In this document: positions 23,637 through 31,148 of the stretch, piece by piece
Layout of the letters: the number at the start of each line of letters is the position of its first letter
How positions within the stretch are numbered: position 1 is the first letter of the stretch
Assembly: GCA_964356295.1 (NCBI GenBank)
Contig: CAYHHE010000007.1
Coordinates: forward strand, 1 to 53,097
Reading direction: 5' to 3'
Source of the DNA: CAVQGZ01 sp964356295
GTDB taxonomy: Bacteria > Actinomycetota > Actinomycetes > Jiangellales > Jiangellaceae
DNA length: 53,097 bases
Position numbers and translations under genes: made by a program
The notes under the pieces: model-generated
Told to the model about the DNA's origin: nothing
Database searches by the model: none
The model's input: the letters and a program-made list of their open reading frames with translations, nothing else

Positions 23637-24665
23637 TCAGCGGGCGGCGGTGCCCTCGGTGTAGTCGTCGTGGGAGGGGCGGATCCAGGACATCAGCCCG
23701 CGCAACTCGCGGCCCACGGCCTCGATCGGGTGCTGCTCCGCCTGGGTGCGCAGGGCTTTGAACTCCGGGGCGCCGGCGTCCTGGTCGGCGATGAACCGAG
23801 CGGCGAACGACCCGTCCTGGATCTCGTCGAGGACCTCGCGCATCCGGGCCTTGACCGAGGCGTCGATGATCCGTGGCCCGCTGACGTAGTCGCCGTACTC
23901 GGCGGTGTCCGACACCGACCAGCGCTGCTTGGCGATGCCGCCCTCGTACATCAGGTCGACGATCAGCTTGAGCTCGTGCAGGCACTCGAAGTAGGCCACC
24001 TCGGGCTGGTAGCCGGCCTCGGTCAGGGTCTCGAACCCGGCAGTGACCAGCGCGGACACTCCCCCGCACAGCACCGCCTGCTCCCCGAACAGGTCGGTCT
24101 CGCACTCCTCGGCAAAGGTGGTGCGGATCGCACCGGCTCGGGTCCCGCCGATGGCTCGGGCGTAGGACAGGGTCAGCGGCCATGCCTGGCCCGTCGCGTC
24201 CTGCTCGACGGCGACGAGCACGGGGACACCCCGCCCGGCGGAGTACTCCCGACGCACCAGGTGCCCGGGGCCCTTGGGCGCCACCATGCACACGTCCACG
24301 CCCGCCGGGGGCGCGACGTAGCCGAAGCGGATGTTGAACCCGTGACCGAACAGCAGCGCGTCCCCGTCGACGAGGTTCGGTGCGACCGCCTCGGCGTACA
24401 CCGACCGCTGCGCCGGGTCGGGAACGAGCATCACGACGACGTCGGCCTCCTCGCACGCCTCGTAGGGAGTGACCACCCGCAGCCCCTCCGCCTCGGCCTT
24501 CGCCCGACTCGCCGAGGTCTCCAGCAGCCCCACCCGGACGTCGACTCCGGAGTCGCGCAGCGACAGCGCGTGCGCATGGCCCTGGCTGCCGTACCCGAGC
24601 ACGGCCACGTTCCGGTTCGAGATGATCGACAGGTCGGCGTCGTCGTCGTAGTACAGCTGAGCCAC
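23637..24665 (-). CDS. ilvC: Ketol-acid reductoisomerase (class I)
   Basis: A 342-residue class I enzyme that isomerises and reduces acetolactate or acetohydroxybutyrate. The N-terminal Rossmann fold has VLGYGSQGHAHALSLRDSG near residue 23, followed by MLVPDPAQRSVYA near 80, PKGPGHLVRREY near 130, and the all-helical domain with DLFGEQAVLCGGVSALVTAGFETL (metal-binding D and E) and ECLHELKLIVDLMYEGGI. GTG 24665 follows GGAGGAG. It lies 61 bases after ilvN, completing ilvB-ilvN-ilvC. Length is normal for class I. Confidence 0.97.
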   Translation of the reverse strand: MAQLYYDDDADLSIISNRNVAVLGYGSQGHAHALSLRDSGVDVRVGLLETSASRAKAEAEGLRVVTPYEACEEADVVVMLVPDPAQRSVYAEAVAPNLVDGDALLFGHGFNIRFGYVAPPAGVDVCMVAPKGPGHLVRREYSAGRGVPVLVAVEQDATGQAWPLTLSYARAIGGTRAGAIRTTFAEECETDLFGEQAVLCGGVSALVTAGFETLTEAGYQPEVAYFECLHELKLIVDLMYEGGIAKQRWSVSDTAEYGDYVSGPRIIDASVKARMREVLDEIQDGSFAARFIADQDAGAPEFKALRTQAEQHPIEAVGRELRGLMSWIRPSHDDYTEGTAAR

Positions 24666-24726
24666 GGCAGGCTCCTCCTCGGTGTGCGGGTCGGTGCGTG
24701 CGGGTCGGTGCGTCGGGATGGGCGGT

Positions 24727-25293
24727 TCAGGCGCTGCGGTCGGCAGCCCGCAGCGTACGGTCCGTCATCGACCGGCCGCCGCGGCCCAGGGCCACCGTCC
24801 CGGACTGGGCCAGCTCACGAATGCCGTAGGGCTCCAGGACGCGCAGCAGCGCCTGCAGCTTGTCCGCGCTGCCGGTGGCCTCGATGGTCACCGCGTCGGT
24901 GGCCACGTCGACGACCTTGGCGCGGAACAGCGCGACGGTCTCCAGGACGTGGGAGCGTGACCCGGCGTCCGCCTTGACCTTGACCAGGAGGAGCTCGCGC
25001 TGCACGGAGTGGTTCGGGTCGAGCTCCACGATCTTGATGACGTTCACCAGCTTGTTCAGCTGCTTGGTCACCTGCTCCAGCAGTAGCCCCTCGACAGCCA
25101 CGACGACCGACATCCGCGACACCTCGGGGTGCTCGGTCGGGCCCACCGCCAGCGAGTGGATGTTGAACCCGCGCCTGGCGAACAGGCCGGCGACCCGGGC
25201 CAGCACGCCGGGTTTGTTCTCCACGAGCACCGACAGGGTGTGCAGGGTCCGCTCGGATCCCCCGGTCACCCGCTCGAACGAACGGTCAGCCAT
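24727..25293 (-). CDS. ilvN: Acetolactate synthase small (regulatory) subunit
   Basis: A 188-residue regulatory subunit of acetohydroxyacid synthase. An N-terminal ACT domain (HTLSVLVENKPGVLARVAGLFARRGFNIHSLAVGPTE) binds valine. The second half (RELLLVKVKADAGSRSHVLETVALFRAKVVDVATDAVTIEATGS) is the second ferredoxin-like domain, giving the full-length form rather than the short IlvM type. ATG 25293 starts 5 bases after the ilvB stop. The gene name ilvH is used in some actinobacteria. Confidence 0.96.
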   Translation of the reverse strand: MADRSFERVTGGSERTLHTLSVLVENKPGVLARVAGLFARRGFNIHSLAVGPTEHPEVSRMSVVVAVEGLLLEQVTKQLNKLVNVIKIVELDPNHSVQRELLLVKVKADAGSRSHVLETVALFRAKVVDVATDAVTIEATGSADKLQALLRVLEPYGIRELAQSGTVALGRGGRSMTDRTLRAADRSA

Positions 25294-25298
25294 CGCAC

Positions 25299-27059
25299 CT
25301 ACAGCCCTTCCTCGCGGTCCCACTCCGGGGCCAGCCCGCGAGCGACCTGGATGTCGTCGTTGCTCGTTCCGGCCGCCACCATCGGCCACACCATCGCGTC
25401 GCGGTGCACCTGGAAGTCCACGACCACCGGACGGTCGTCGACCGCCATGGCCTTGTCGATCGTGGCGTCCACGTCCGCCGGGGACTCGCAGCGCATCCCG
25501 ATGCAGCCGTAGGCCTCGGCCAGCCGGACGAAGTCCGGGACCCGCACGGTGTCCGAGCCGGTGTGCAGGTCGGTGTTGGAGTAGCGCTCGTCGTAGAACA
25601 ACGTCTGCCACTGCCGGACCATGCCGAGGCTGGAGTTGTTGATGATCGCGACCTTGATGGGGATGCCCTCGATGGCACAGGTGGCCAGCTCCTGGTTGGT
25701 CATCTGGAAGCAGCCGTCCCCGTCGATGGCCCACACCATGGCCTCCGGCCGTCCGACCTTGGCTCCCATCGCGGCCGGGACGGCGTAGCCCATGGTGCCC
25801 AGGCCGCCGGAGTTCAGCCAGGTTCCCGGCTTCTCGTAGGAGATGAACTGCGCGGCCCACATCTGGTGCTGGCCGACCCCTGCGACGTAGAGGGCGTCCG
25901 GCCCGGCCAGCGCACCGAGCCGCTCGATGACGTACTGGGGGGCCAGCGAGCCGTCGTCGGGCTCGGTGTAGCCCAGCGGGAAGCGTTCCTTCCAGCCGTC
26001 GACCTCGTGCCACCACGCGGAGTAGTCGCCGGTTCGACCGTCGGAGTGCTCGGCGCGCAGTGCCTCGACGAGCTCGACGATCACCTCTCGAGCGTCGCCG
26101 ACGATCGGCAGGTCGGCGTGCCGGTTCTTGGAGATCTCCGCCGGGTCGATGTCGGCATGGATCACCGTGGCGTCCGGGGCGAAAGAGTCCAGCTTGCCGG
26201 TCACCCGGTCATCGAAGCGGGCGCCGAGAGCGATGAGCAGGTCCGCCTTCTGCAGCGCGGTGACCGCGGCCACCGTGCCGTGCATGCCGGGCATCCCCAG
26301 GTGCTGGGGATGGCTGTCGGGGAACGCGCCGCGGGCCATGAGCGTCGTGACGACCGGGATGCCGGTCATCTCGGCCAGCTCGTACAGCGCCTGGCTGGCC
26401 CCGGCACGCAGCACACCTCCGCCGACGTAGAGCACGGGACGGCGAGCCTCGACGATCAGTCGGGCGGCCTGCTGCACCTGGCGTCCGTGCGGACGGGTGG
26501 TCGGACGGTACCCGGGCATCGTGACGACCGTCGGCCAGGAGAAGGTCGTGGTGGCCTGCAGCGCGTCCTTGGACACATCGACCAGGACCGGACCCGGGCG
26601 ACCCGAGGACGCCACGTGGAAGGCCTCCGCGACGGCCTGACCGATCTCGGCCGGATCGGTCACCAGGTAGTTGTGCTTGGTGATCGGCATCGTGATGCCC
26701 CGGATGTCGGCCTCCTGGAAGGCGTCGGTACCGATGGCTCGGCTCGGCACCTGACCGGTGATCGCCACGATCGGGACGGAGTCCATGTAGGCGTCCGCGA
26801 TCGGGGTGACGAGGTTCGTGGCACCCGGACCGCTGGTTGCCATGCACACCCCCACCCGGCCGGTGGCGTAGGCGTAACCGGAGGCGGCGTGGCCGGCGCC
26901 CTGCTCGTGGCGCACCAGCACGTGGCGGATCTGTCGGGAATCGAACAGCGGGTCATAGGCGGGGAGGATCGCTCCGCCGGGGATCCCGAACACCGTGTCG
27001 ACTCCGGCCGACTCCAGCGCGGCGACAAGGGCCTGCGCGCCGGTCATCTGCTGCGACAT
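25299..27059 (-). CDS. ilvB: Acetolactate synthase large subunit
   Basis: The 586-residue ThDP-dependent catalytic subunit that joins two pyruvates, or pyruvate and 2-oxobutyrate. Landmarks: GGAILPAYDPLF at the N-terminus, the catalytic Glu in VRHEQGAGHAASGYA near 52, ATSGPGATNLVTPIADAYMDSVP near 75, LIALGARFDDRVTGKLDSF near 280, and the ThDP motif AIDGDGCFQMTNQELATCAIEGIPIKVAIINNSSLGMVRQWQ near 450. ATG 27059 is preceded by GAGGAG. Its ATG overlaps the stop of the GGDEF/EAL gene as TGATG, and the 130 bases before it contain a leader peptide and terminator, so expression probably responds to Ile-Leu-Val supply. Confidence 0.97.
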   Translation of the reverse strand: MSQQMTGAQALVAALESAGVDTVFGIPGGAILPAYDPLFDSRQIRHVLVRHEQGAGHAASGYAYATGRVGVCMATSGPGATNLVTPIADAYMDSVPIVAITGQVPSRAIGTDAFQEADIRGITMPITKHNYLVTDPAEIGQAVAEAFHVASSGRPGPVLVDVSKDALQATTTFSWPTVVTMPGYRPTTRPHGRQVQQAARLIVEARRPVLYVGGGVLRAGASQALYELAEMTGIPVVTTLMARGAFPDSHPQHLGMPGMHGTVAAVTALQKADLLIALGARFDDRVTGKLDSFAPDATVIHADIDPAEISKNRHADLPIVGDAREVIVELVEALRAEHSDGRTGDYSAWWHEVDGWKERFPLGYTEPDDGSLAPQYVIERLGALAGPDALYVAGVGQHQMWAAQFISYEKPGTWLNSGGLGTMGYAVPAAMGAKVGRPEAMVWAIDGDGCFQMTNQELATCAIEGIPIKVAIINNSSLGMVRQWQTLFYDERYSNTDLHTGSDTVRVPDFVRLAEAYGCIGMRCESPADVDATIDKAMAVDDRPVVVDFQVHRDAMVWPMVAAGTSNDDIQVARGLAPEWDREEGL

Positions 27060-28669
27060 CAGCTCTCCTCTGCTGGCTCGTCGGGGCTACTCGGACGTGA
27101 AAAACCCCCCGGCCCTGACGGGGACGAGGGGTCGCGCGCTCGCTGAGTCTCAGCGGACGCGCGATCGGCGTACGAGAATGCGGTGCTGCACGCGCCAACG
27201 GTCCCAAGGTCGGCGGCAGGCGTCAACTCCGTATCGGTCGTGTCTTGCATGGTGAGACGCCCCGTCCACCATCCGGTAAGGACGCAGGATCCCTCCGCCA
27301 CCGCCTGACCGACCCGTGAGGCGTCCACGACCGGAGCCACGGCCAGCCCCTGCGCGGCATGGACGCCGAGCCCGACCATTTCTGCCGCGGCTGCGGCGGA
27401 CTCGATGCCCTTCGCTGTGACCGGCGCCTCGATGGCGTCACACACCCGCACCAGTGACGTCAGCGCGGCCTGCTCCGCGGCCCCGCCGGCGGCCAAGCCC
27501 GTCCCGACCGTGACCGCGTCCGGACGCAGAGCGGTGAGATCGGCCAGTGACCAGTCACGATCCACGTCCTCCAGGACCACGTGGACGCCGGCCCGTCTCA
27601 GCAAGCACCGCCCGGTCAGCACCTGGTCCAGCCGGTGGCTGCGTGGCGAGCGGTGGACCTCGACGAGAAGCGTCCCCGCAGGGTGACGCCGGGCCGTCCG
27701 TACCAGGTGCGCGACAGCCGCCGGGTCGGCCAGGTGGGCGGCGGGGACGTTCACCGAGACCCCCGCACCCACGCCCCGCGTCGGGGGCTCGCGCGACCAC
27801 ACCGCCTGGTCCGCCAGCGCTCGGTCCACCACCCAGGCGGTGACCTCGTGCAGCCGTCCGGCGTTCTCGGCAGCCGCCACGAGCTCGCCGGGGGCCACCA
27901 GGCTCCCGTCCGGGGCGAGCAGCCTGAGCAATGCCTCGACCCGCACGCACCGCGCGCTGCGCACATCGATCACCGGCTGGTACCGCAGCTCGAAGGGCTG
28001 CTCGCCCAACGCGCGGCGCAGCCGGGTGCCGAGGTCGACGGCGTCCCAGGCCTGGTCCAGAAGCTCGTGGCGGAAGAGCTCCACTTGCCCCATGCCTCGC
28101 CGTTTGGCCGCCATGAGGGCAAGGTCGGCCCGGCGCAGCAGGGCTTCGGCGATGCGCTCGGGCCTGCCGTCCGAGGGTGCGTCGTGACCTGTGCCGTCAC
28201 CGAGGCGGGGACCGAGGAGTGCCACCCCGACGCTGGCCGGGCAGCTCAGCAGCGCTTCGCCGTCAGCACCGCGGGTGCCCTCCAGCAGAGCAGTGGCCAG
28301 TGACGTGGCCATGGACAGCACGTCGTCGGCCTGCGTGCGTCTGCGGACGAGGACGACGAACTCGTCTCCGCCGATGCGGGCGAGCAGGTCGTCCTTGCTC
28401 AGGTGACGGGTCAGGCGGGTCGCGACGTCCACCAGCACGGCGTCCCCGGCAGCATGGCCCGCGGTGTCGTTGACCTGCTTGAAGCCGTCGAGGTCCAGGT
28501 AGAGCACCCCGAGCCAGGTGTGCCGCGATGGTGGGTCGGCGAGGCTGCCGCGCAGCGTGCGCAGCAGATGTGCCCGGTCGGGCAGCCCGGTCAGCGGGTC
28601 GCGGTGGGTCGCGGCCGACGACGTCCGAGCCCGGAAGGCGACGCCGACGCGGCCCGGCCGAGGGTTCAT
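27059..28669 (-). CDS. GGDEF/EAL domain protein with degenerate EAL
   Basis: A 536-residue protein with no membrane segment. Residues about 23-195 form a GGDEF domain with YLDLDGFKQVNDTAGHAAGD and an intact GGDEF motif at about 100; the RXXD inhibitory site is SKDD, so the Arg is missing. Residues about 220-480 form an EAL domain that keeps VEALLRL but has LEDVDRDWS in place of the usual DDFGTGYS-type segment, DAVTVG without the K-x-D lysine, and AKGIES in place of AEGVE, so phosphodiesterase activity is doubtful. It may make c-di-GMP or act as a sensor. ATG 28669 begins 4 bases after the ilvD stop. The last ~65 codons, Ser/Pro-rich and unlike a fold, span the ilvB attenuator, and the stop overlaps the ilvB ATG. 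Confidence 0.85.
   Translation of the reverse strand: MNPRPGRVGVAFRARTSSAATHRDPLTGLPDRAHLLRTLRGSLADPPSRHTWLGVLYLDLDGFKQVNDTAGHAAGDAVLVDVATRLTRHLSKDDLLARIGGDEFVVLVRRRTQADDVLSMATSLATALLEGTRGADGEALLSCPASVGVALLGPRLGDGTGHDAPSDGRPERIAEALLRRADLALMAAKRRGMGQVELFRHELLDQAWDAVDLGTRLRRALGEQPFELRYQPVIDVRSARCVRVEALLRLLAPDGSLVAPGELVAAAENAGRLHEVTAWVVDRALADQAVWSREPPTRGVGAGVSVNVPAAHLADPAAVAHLVRTARRHPAGTLLVEVHRSPRSHRLDQVLTGRCLLRRAGVHVVLEDVDRDWSLADLTALRPDAVTVGTGLAAGGAAEQAALTSLVRVCDAIEAPVTAKGIESAAAAAEMVGLGVHAAQGLAVAPVVDASRVGQAVAEGSCVLTGWWTGRLTMQDTTDTELTPAADLGTVGACSTAFSYADRASAETQRARDPSSPSGPGGFSRPSSPDEPAEES
27100..27132 (-). terminator. Intrinsic terminator (attenuator) in the ilvB leader
   Basis: On the minus strand, ACCCC...CCC pairs with GGG...GGGGT (small internal loop), followed by TTTTT at 27104-27100. 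It lies 40 bases before the ilvB start codon and directly after the leader hairpin. Because it is inside the open frame of the upstream gene it cannot simply mark the end of that gene. Confidence 0.7.
27133..27163 (-). promoter_or_regulatory. Leader hairpin abutting the ilvB attenuator
   Basis: CGCGCG-N2-CGCTGA, a three-base loop, then TCAGCG-N2-CGCGCG: two perfect 6-bp stems separated by a 2x2 internal loop. The stop codon of the leader peptide (27150-27152) lies at its tip. The 3' arm (GCGAG) can pair instead with CTCGT in the terminator stem, a possible though short antiterminator. Confidence 0.7.
27150..27191 (-). CDS. Putative ilvB leader peptide MQHRILVRRSRVR
   Basis: A 13-codon frame starting at GTG 27191 with consecutive Ile-Leu-Val codons (ATT CTC GTA) at positions 5-7 and a further Val at 12, ending at the tip of the leader hairpin. 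Leader peptides with Ile/Leu/Val codons have been predicted upstream of ilvB in other actinobacteria. The ribosome site is weak (GGGA ten bases upstream). The peptide lies wholly within the 3' end of the GGDEF/EAL open frame, in a different reading frame. Confidence 0.65.
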   Translation of the reverse strand: MQHRILVRRSRVR

Positions 28670-28673
28670 CGCC

Positions 28674-30395
28674 TCAGTCGCAGACCGCACCACGCGACGC
28701 CGAGCCGACCAGGCGTGCGTACTTGGCCAGCACCCCGCGGGTGTAGCGGGGCTCGGGATGACGCACCGTCAGCGACCGGCGCGCCAGCTCCTGGTCGTCG
28801 ACGAGAAGGTCCAGGCGGCCGGCTGCCACGTCCAGCCGGATGCGGTCACCGTCGCGCACCAGCGCGATCGGCCCGTCGTCGACGGCCTCCGGGGCGACGT
28901 GGCCGATGCACAGCCCCGTCGTGCCGCCGCTGAACCGCCCGTCGGTGACCAGCAGCACGTCCTTGCCGAGCCCAGCGCCCTTGATGGCGCCGGTCACCGC
29001 GAGCATCTCGCGCATCCCTGGACCGCCCTTGGGTCCCTCGTAGCGGATGACCACGACGTCGCCGGCGACGATGGTGCCGTCTGCCACGGCGTCCATCGCG
29101 GCCTGCTCCTGGTCGAAGACCCGGGCCGTGCCCTCCATCACGGACTCGTCGAACCCGGCGGACTTCACCACCGCCCCCTCGGGAGCGAGGCTTCCGTGCA
29201 GGATCGTGATGCCGCCGGTGGGGTGGATCGGGTCGGACATCGCCCGGATGATCGCCCCGTCCGGGTCGGGCGGGTTGATGTGAGCCAGGTTGTCCCGCAT
29301 GCTCTCGCCGGTCACGGTCAGCACGTCACCATCGAGGAGCCCGGCGTCCAGCAGCGCCTTCATCACCACCGGGACGCCGCCGATGCGGTCCACGTCGGTC
29401 ATCACGTGGCGACCGAACGGCTTGACGTCGGCCAGGTGCGGCACCGCGGCGCCGATGCGCTCGAAGTCGGCCAGCGACAGGTCCACGTCGGCCTCATGGG
29501 CGAGGGCCAGCAGGTGCAGGACGGCGTTGGTGGACCCGCCGAGGGCCATCACCACGGCGATGGCGTTCTCGAAGGCTGGCTTGGTGAGGATCTGGCGGGT
29601 GGTGATGCCGTGGCGCAGCAGGTCGACGACGGCCTCACCGGAGCGGCGGGCGTAGCCGTCCCGTCGGCGGTCGACAGCCGGTGGCGCGGCCGAGCCGGGC
29701 AGGGACATGCCCAGCGCCTCCGCCGCCGCAGCCATCGTGTTCGCGGTGTACATGCCCCCGCAGGCGCCCTCGCCCGGGCAGATGGCGCGCTCGATCGCGT
29801 CGACGTCCTCGCGTGACATCAGCCCGCGGGCGCACGCCCCGACCGCCTCGAAGGCGTCGATGATCGTCACCTGACGCTCGGTGCCGTCGCTGAGCCGGGC
29901 GATGCCGGGCAGGATCGAGCCCGCGTAGAGGAACACCGCTGCCACGTCGAGGCGGGCGGCGGCCATGAGCATCCCCGGCAGGCTCTTGTCGCACCCGGCC
30001 AGCAGCACGGTCCCGTCCAGCCGCTCGGCCTGCATGACCGTCTCCACGCTGTCGGCGATGATCTCGCGGCTGACCAGCGAGAAGTGCATGCCCTCGTGAC
30101 CCATCGCGATGCCGTCGGACACCGAGATCGTGCCGAACTCCAGGGGGTAGCCCCCGGCAGCGTGCACCCCCTCCTTCGCGGCGGTGGCCAGGCGGGCCAG
30201 CGAGAGGTTGCACGGGGTGATCTCGTTCCACGAGGACGCGATGCCGATCTGCGGCTTGGCGAAGTCGTCCTCGGTCATCCCGACCGCCCGCAGCATGCCG
30301 CGCGCGGCGGCGCGCTCGAGGCCGTCGGTGACGTCGCGGGAGCGGGGCTTGAGGTCTGGGACGGTGGCGATTGTCGCGGCTGGCGTGGAGGTCAC
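28674..30395 (-). CDS. ilvD: Dihydroxy-acid dehydratase
   Basis: The 573-residue Fe-S enzyme dehydrates 2,3-dihydroxy acids to the branched 2-oxo acids. Visible: SRDVTDGLERAAARGMLRAVGM at the N-terminus, GIASSWNEITPCNLSL (first cluster Cys) near 55, LAGCDKSLPGMLMAAARL near 125, CPGEGACGGMYTANTMA (cluster Cys) near 195, FSGGTTGLCIGHVAPEA near 485 and the C-terminal VRDGDRIRLDVAAGRLDLLVDD. GTG 30395 was chosen because homology starts soon after and TACCCT ends 6 bases before it, while the longer frame adds 13 codons with no support. It is followed after 4 bases by the GGDEF/EAL gene, so ilvD and ilvB are linked through that gene. Confidence 0.96.
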   Translation of the reverse strand: MTSTPAATIATVPDLKPRSRDVTDGLERAAARGMLRAVGMTEDDFAKPQIGIASSWNEITPCNLSLARLATAAKEGVHAAGGYPLEFGTISVSDGIAMGHEGMHFSLVSREIIADSVETVMQAERLDGTVLLAGCDKSLPGMLMAAARLDVAAVFLYAGSILPGIARLSDGTERQVTIIDAFEAVGACARGLMSREDVDAIERAICPGEGACGGMYTANTMAAAAEALGMSLPGSAAPPAVDRRRDGYARRSGEAVVDLLRHGITTRQILTKPAFENAIAVVMALGGSTNAVLHLLALAHEADVDLSLADFERIGAAVPHLADVKPFGRHVMTDVDRIGGVPVVMKALLDAGLLDGDVLTVTGESMRDNLAHINPPDPDGAIIRAMSDPIHPTGGITILHGSLAPEGAVVKSAGFDESVMEGTARVFDQEQAAMDAVADGTIVAGDVVVIRYEGPKGGPGMREMLAVTGAIKGAGLGKDVLLVTDGRFSGGTTGLCIGHVAPEAVDDGPIALVRDGDRIRLDVAAGRLDLLVDDQELARRSLTVRHPEPRYTRGVLAKYARLVGSASRGAVCD

Positions 30396-30401
30396 CGGCC
30401 C

Positions 30402-30407
30402 AGGGTA
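30402..30407 (-). promoter_or_regulatory. Candidate -10 hexamer of leaderless ilvD
   Basis: TACCCT on the minus strand ending 6 bases before GTG 30395. There is no Shine-Dalgarno sequence between it and the start codon. Confidence 0.4.
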
Positions 30408-30436
30408 GGTCCGCAACCACAGGCAGCGCCGCATCC

Positions 30437-30507
30437 GCCGTATCGTCCGACGATCGGAGGGCTCCGACCCTCACTTCGTCGGACGATAACCCCAGAAGCT
30501 CCAGCGA
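30437..30507. repeat. 71-bp palindromic intergenic repeat, copy 1
   Basis: Begins GCCGTATCGTCC and ends CTCCAGCGA. It contains a perfect 13-bp inverted repeat, TATCGTCCGACGA (30441-30453) and TCGTCGGACGATA (30476-30488), plus an inner TCGGAG/CTCCGA pair, so the unit can form a long branched hairpin. It lies between ilvD and the HIT gene. Confidence 0.85.
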
Positions 30508-30585
30508 ACCCTCCCCGCGGCGCGCGCTGCCGCCCGGGCGCGGGAGCCTCGGGGGGCGCGGCATGGTGCGTCGCCGGGCTGCTTG

Positions 30586-30656
30586 GCCGTATCGTCCGAC
30601 GATCGGAGGGCTCCGACCCACAGTTCGTCGGACGATAACCCCAGGAGCTTCAGCGA
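30586..30656. repeat. 71-bp palindromic intergenic repeat, copy 2
   Basis: Same orientation as copy 1, starting 149 bases later, with four differences in 71 bases. The 13-bp inverted arms are identical in both copies, while the differences lie in the loop and in the right-hand tail, so the stem has been conserved. The 78 bases between the copies are GC-rich with no recognisable content. Confidence 0.85.
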
Positions 30657-30677
30657 GACGGCCTGGGCCAGACCGGG

Positions 30678-31082
30678 CTACTCGACCAGGCGTGCGAAGG
30701 TGGTGTCGCGGTCCTCTCGCAGCCCGACCCGCAGGCTGTGCAGCGACAGCAGCCCGTCACCGTTCCACCGCGGGAGCAGGTGGACGTGCAGGTGGAACAC
30801 CACCTGGCCGGCGGCCCGTCCGGTGGACTGGAACACGTTGATGCCGTCCGCGCCGAGCCGCTCCACGAGCAACGCACCGGTGGCCTCGATCGCCGGACCG
30901 ATCTGCGCGTAGGAGCCGCCGGCGTCGAGCAGGCCGTCGACGTGGCGGCGCGGGATCACCAGCGTGTGCCCGGTGGTCGCGGGGCTGATGTCGAGGAAGG
31001 CGACCGCCTGCTCGTCGGAGTGGACGACCTGGGCAGGGGCCTCACCAGCGGCGATGGAGCAGAAGATGCAGGGGTCGGACAC
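30678..31082 (-). CDS. HIT-family nucleotide hydrolase/transferase
   Basis: A 134-residue histidine-triad protein. The N-terminal CIFCSIAAGE has the CXXC of the zinc-binding HIT subgroup, followed by AFLDISPATTGHTLVIPRRHV and the catalytic triad HLHVHLLPRW near residue 98. Such proteins hydrolyse nucleoside phosphoramidates or related compounds; the substrate is unknown. GTG 31082 was chosen over ATG 31088 because AGAGG is then spaced six bases away. A TAGGCT hexamer about 30 bases upstream may be its -10. It is divergent from the sugar dehydrogenase gene. Confidence 0.92.
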   Translation of the reverse strand: MSDPCIFCSIAAGEAPAQVVHSDEQAVAFLDISPATTGHTLVIPRRHVDGLLDAGGSYAQIGPAIEATGALLVERLGADGINVFQSTGRAAGQVVFHLHVHLLPRWNGDGLLSLHSLRVGLREDRDTTFARLVE

Positions 31083-31148
31083 GGGCATCCTCTCGGGCGG
31101 ATCGGGTCGCAGGTGCGCCAGCCTACGGACTCGGGTGACCATGGACCC

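Noticed and set aside
30437..30656. Insertion sequence remnants
   Set aside because: No transposase fragment and no terminal structure enclosing a gene; the repeats are simple hairpin units.
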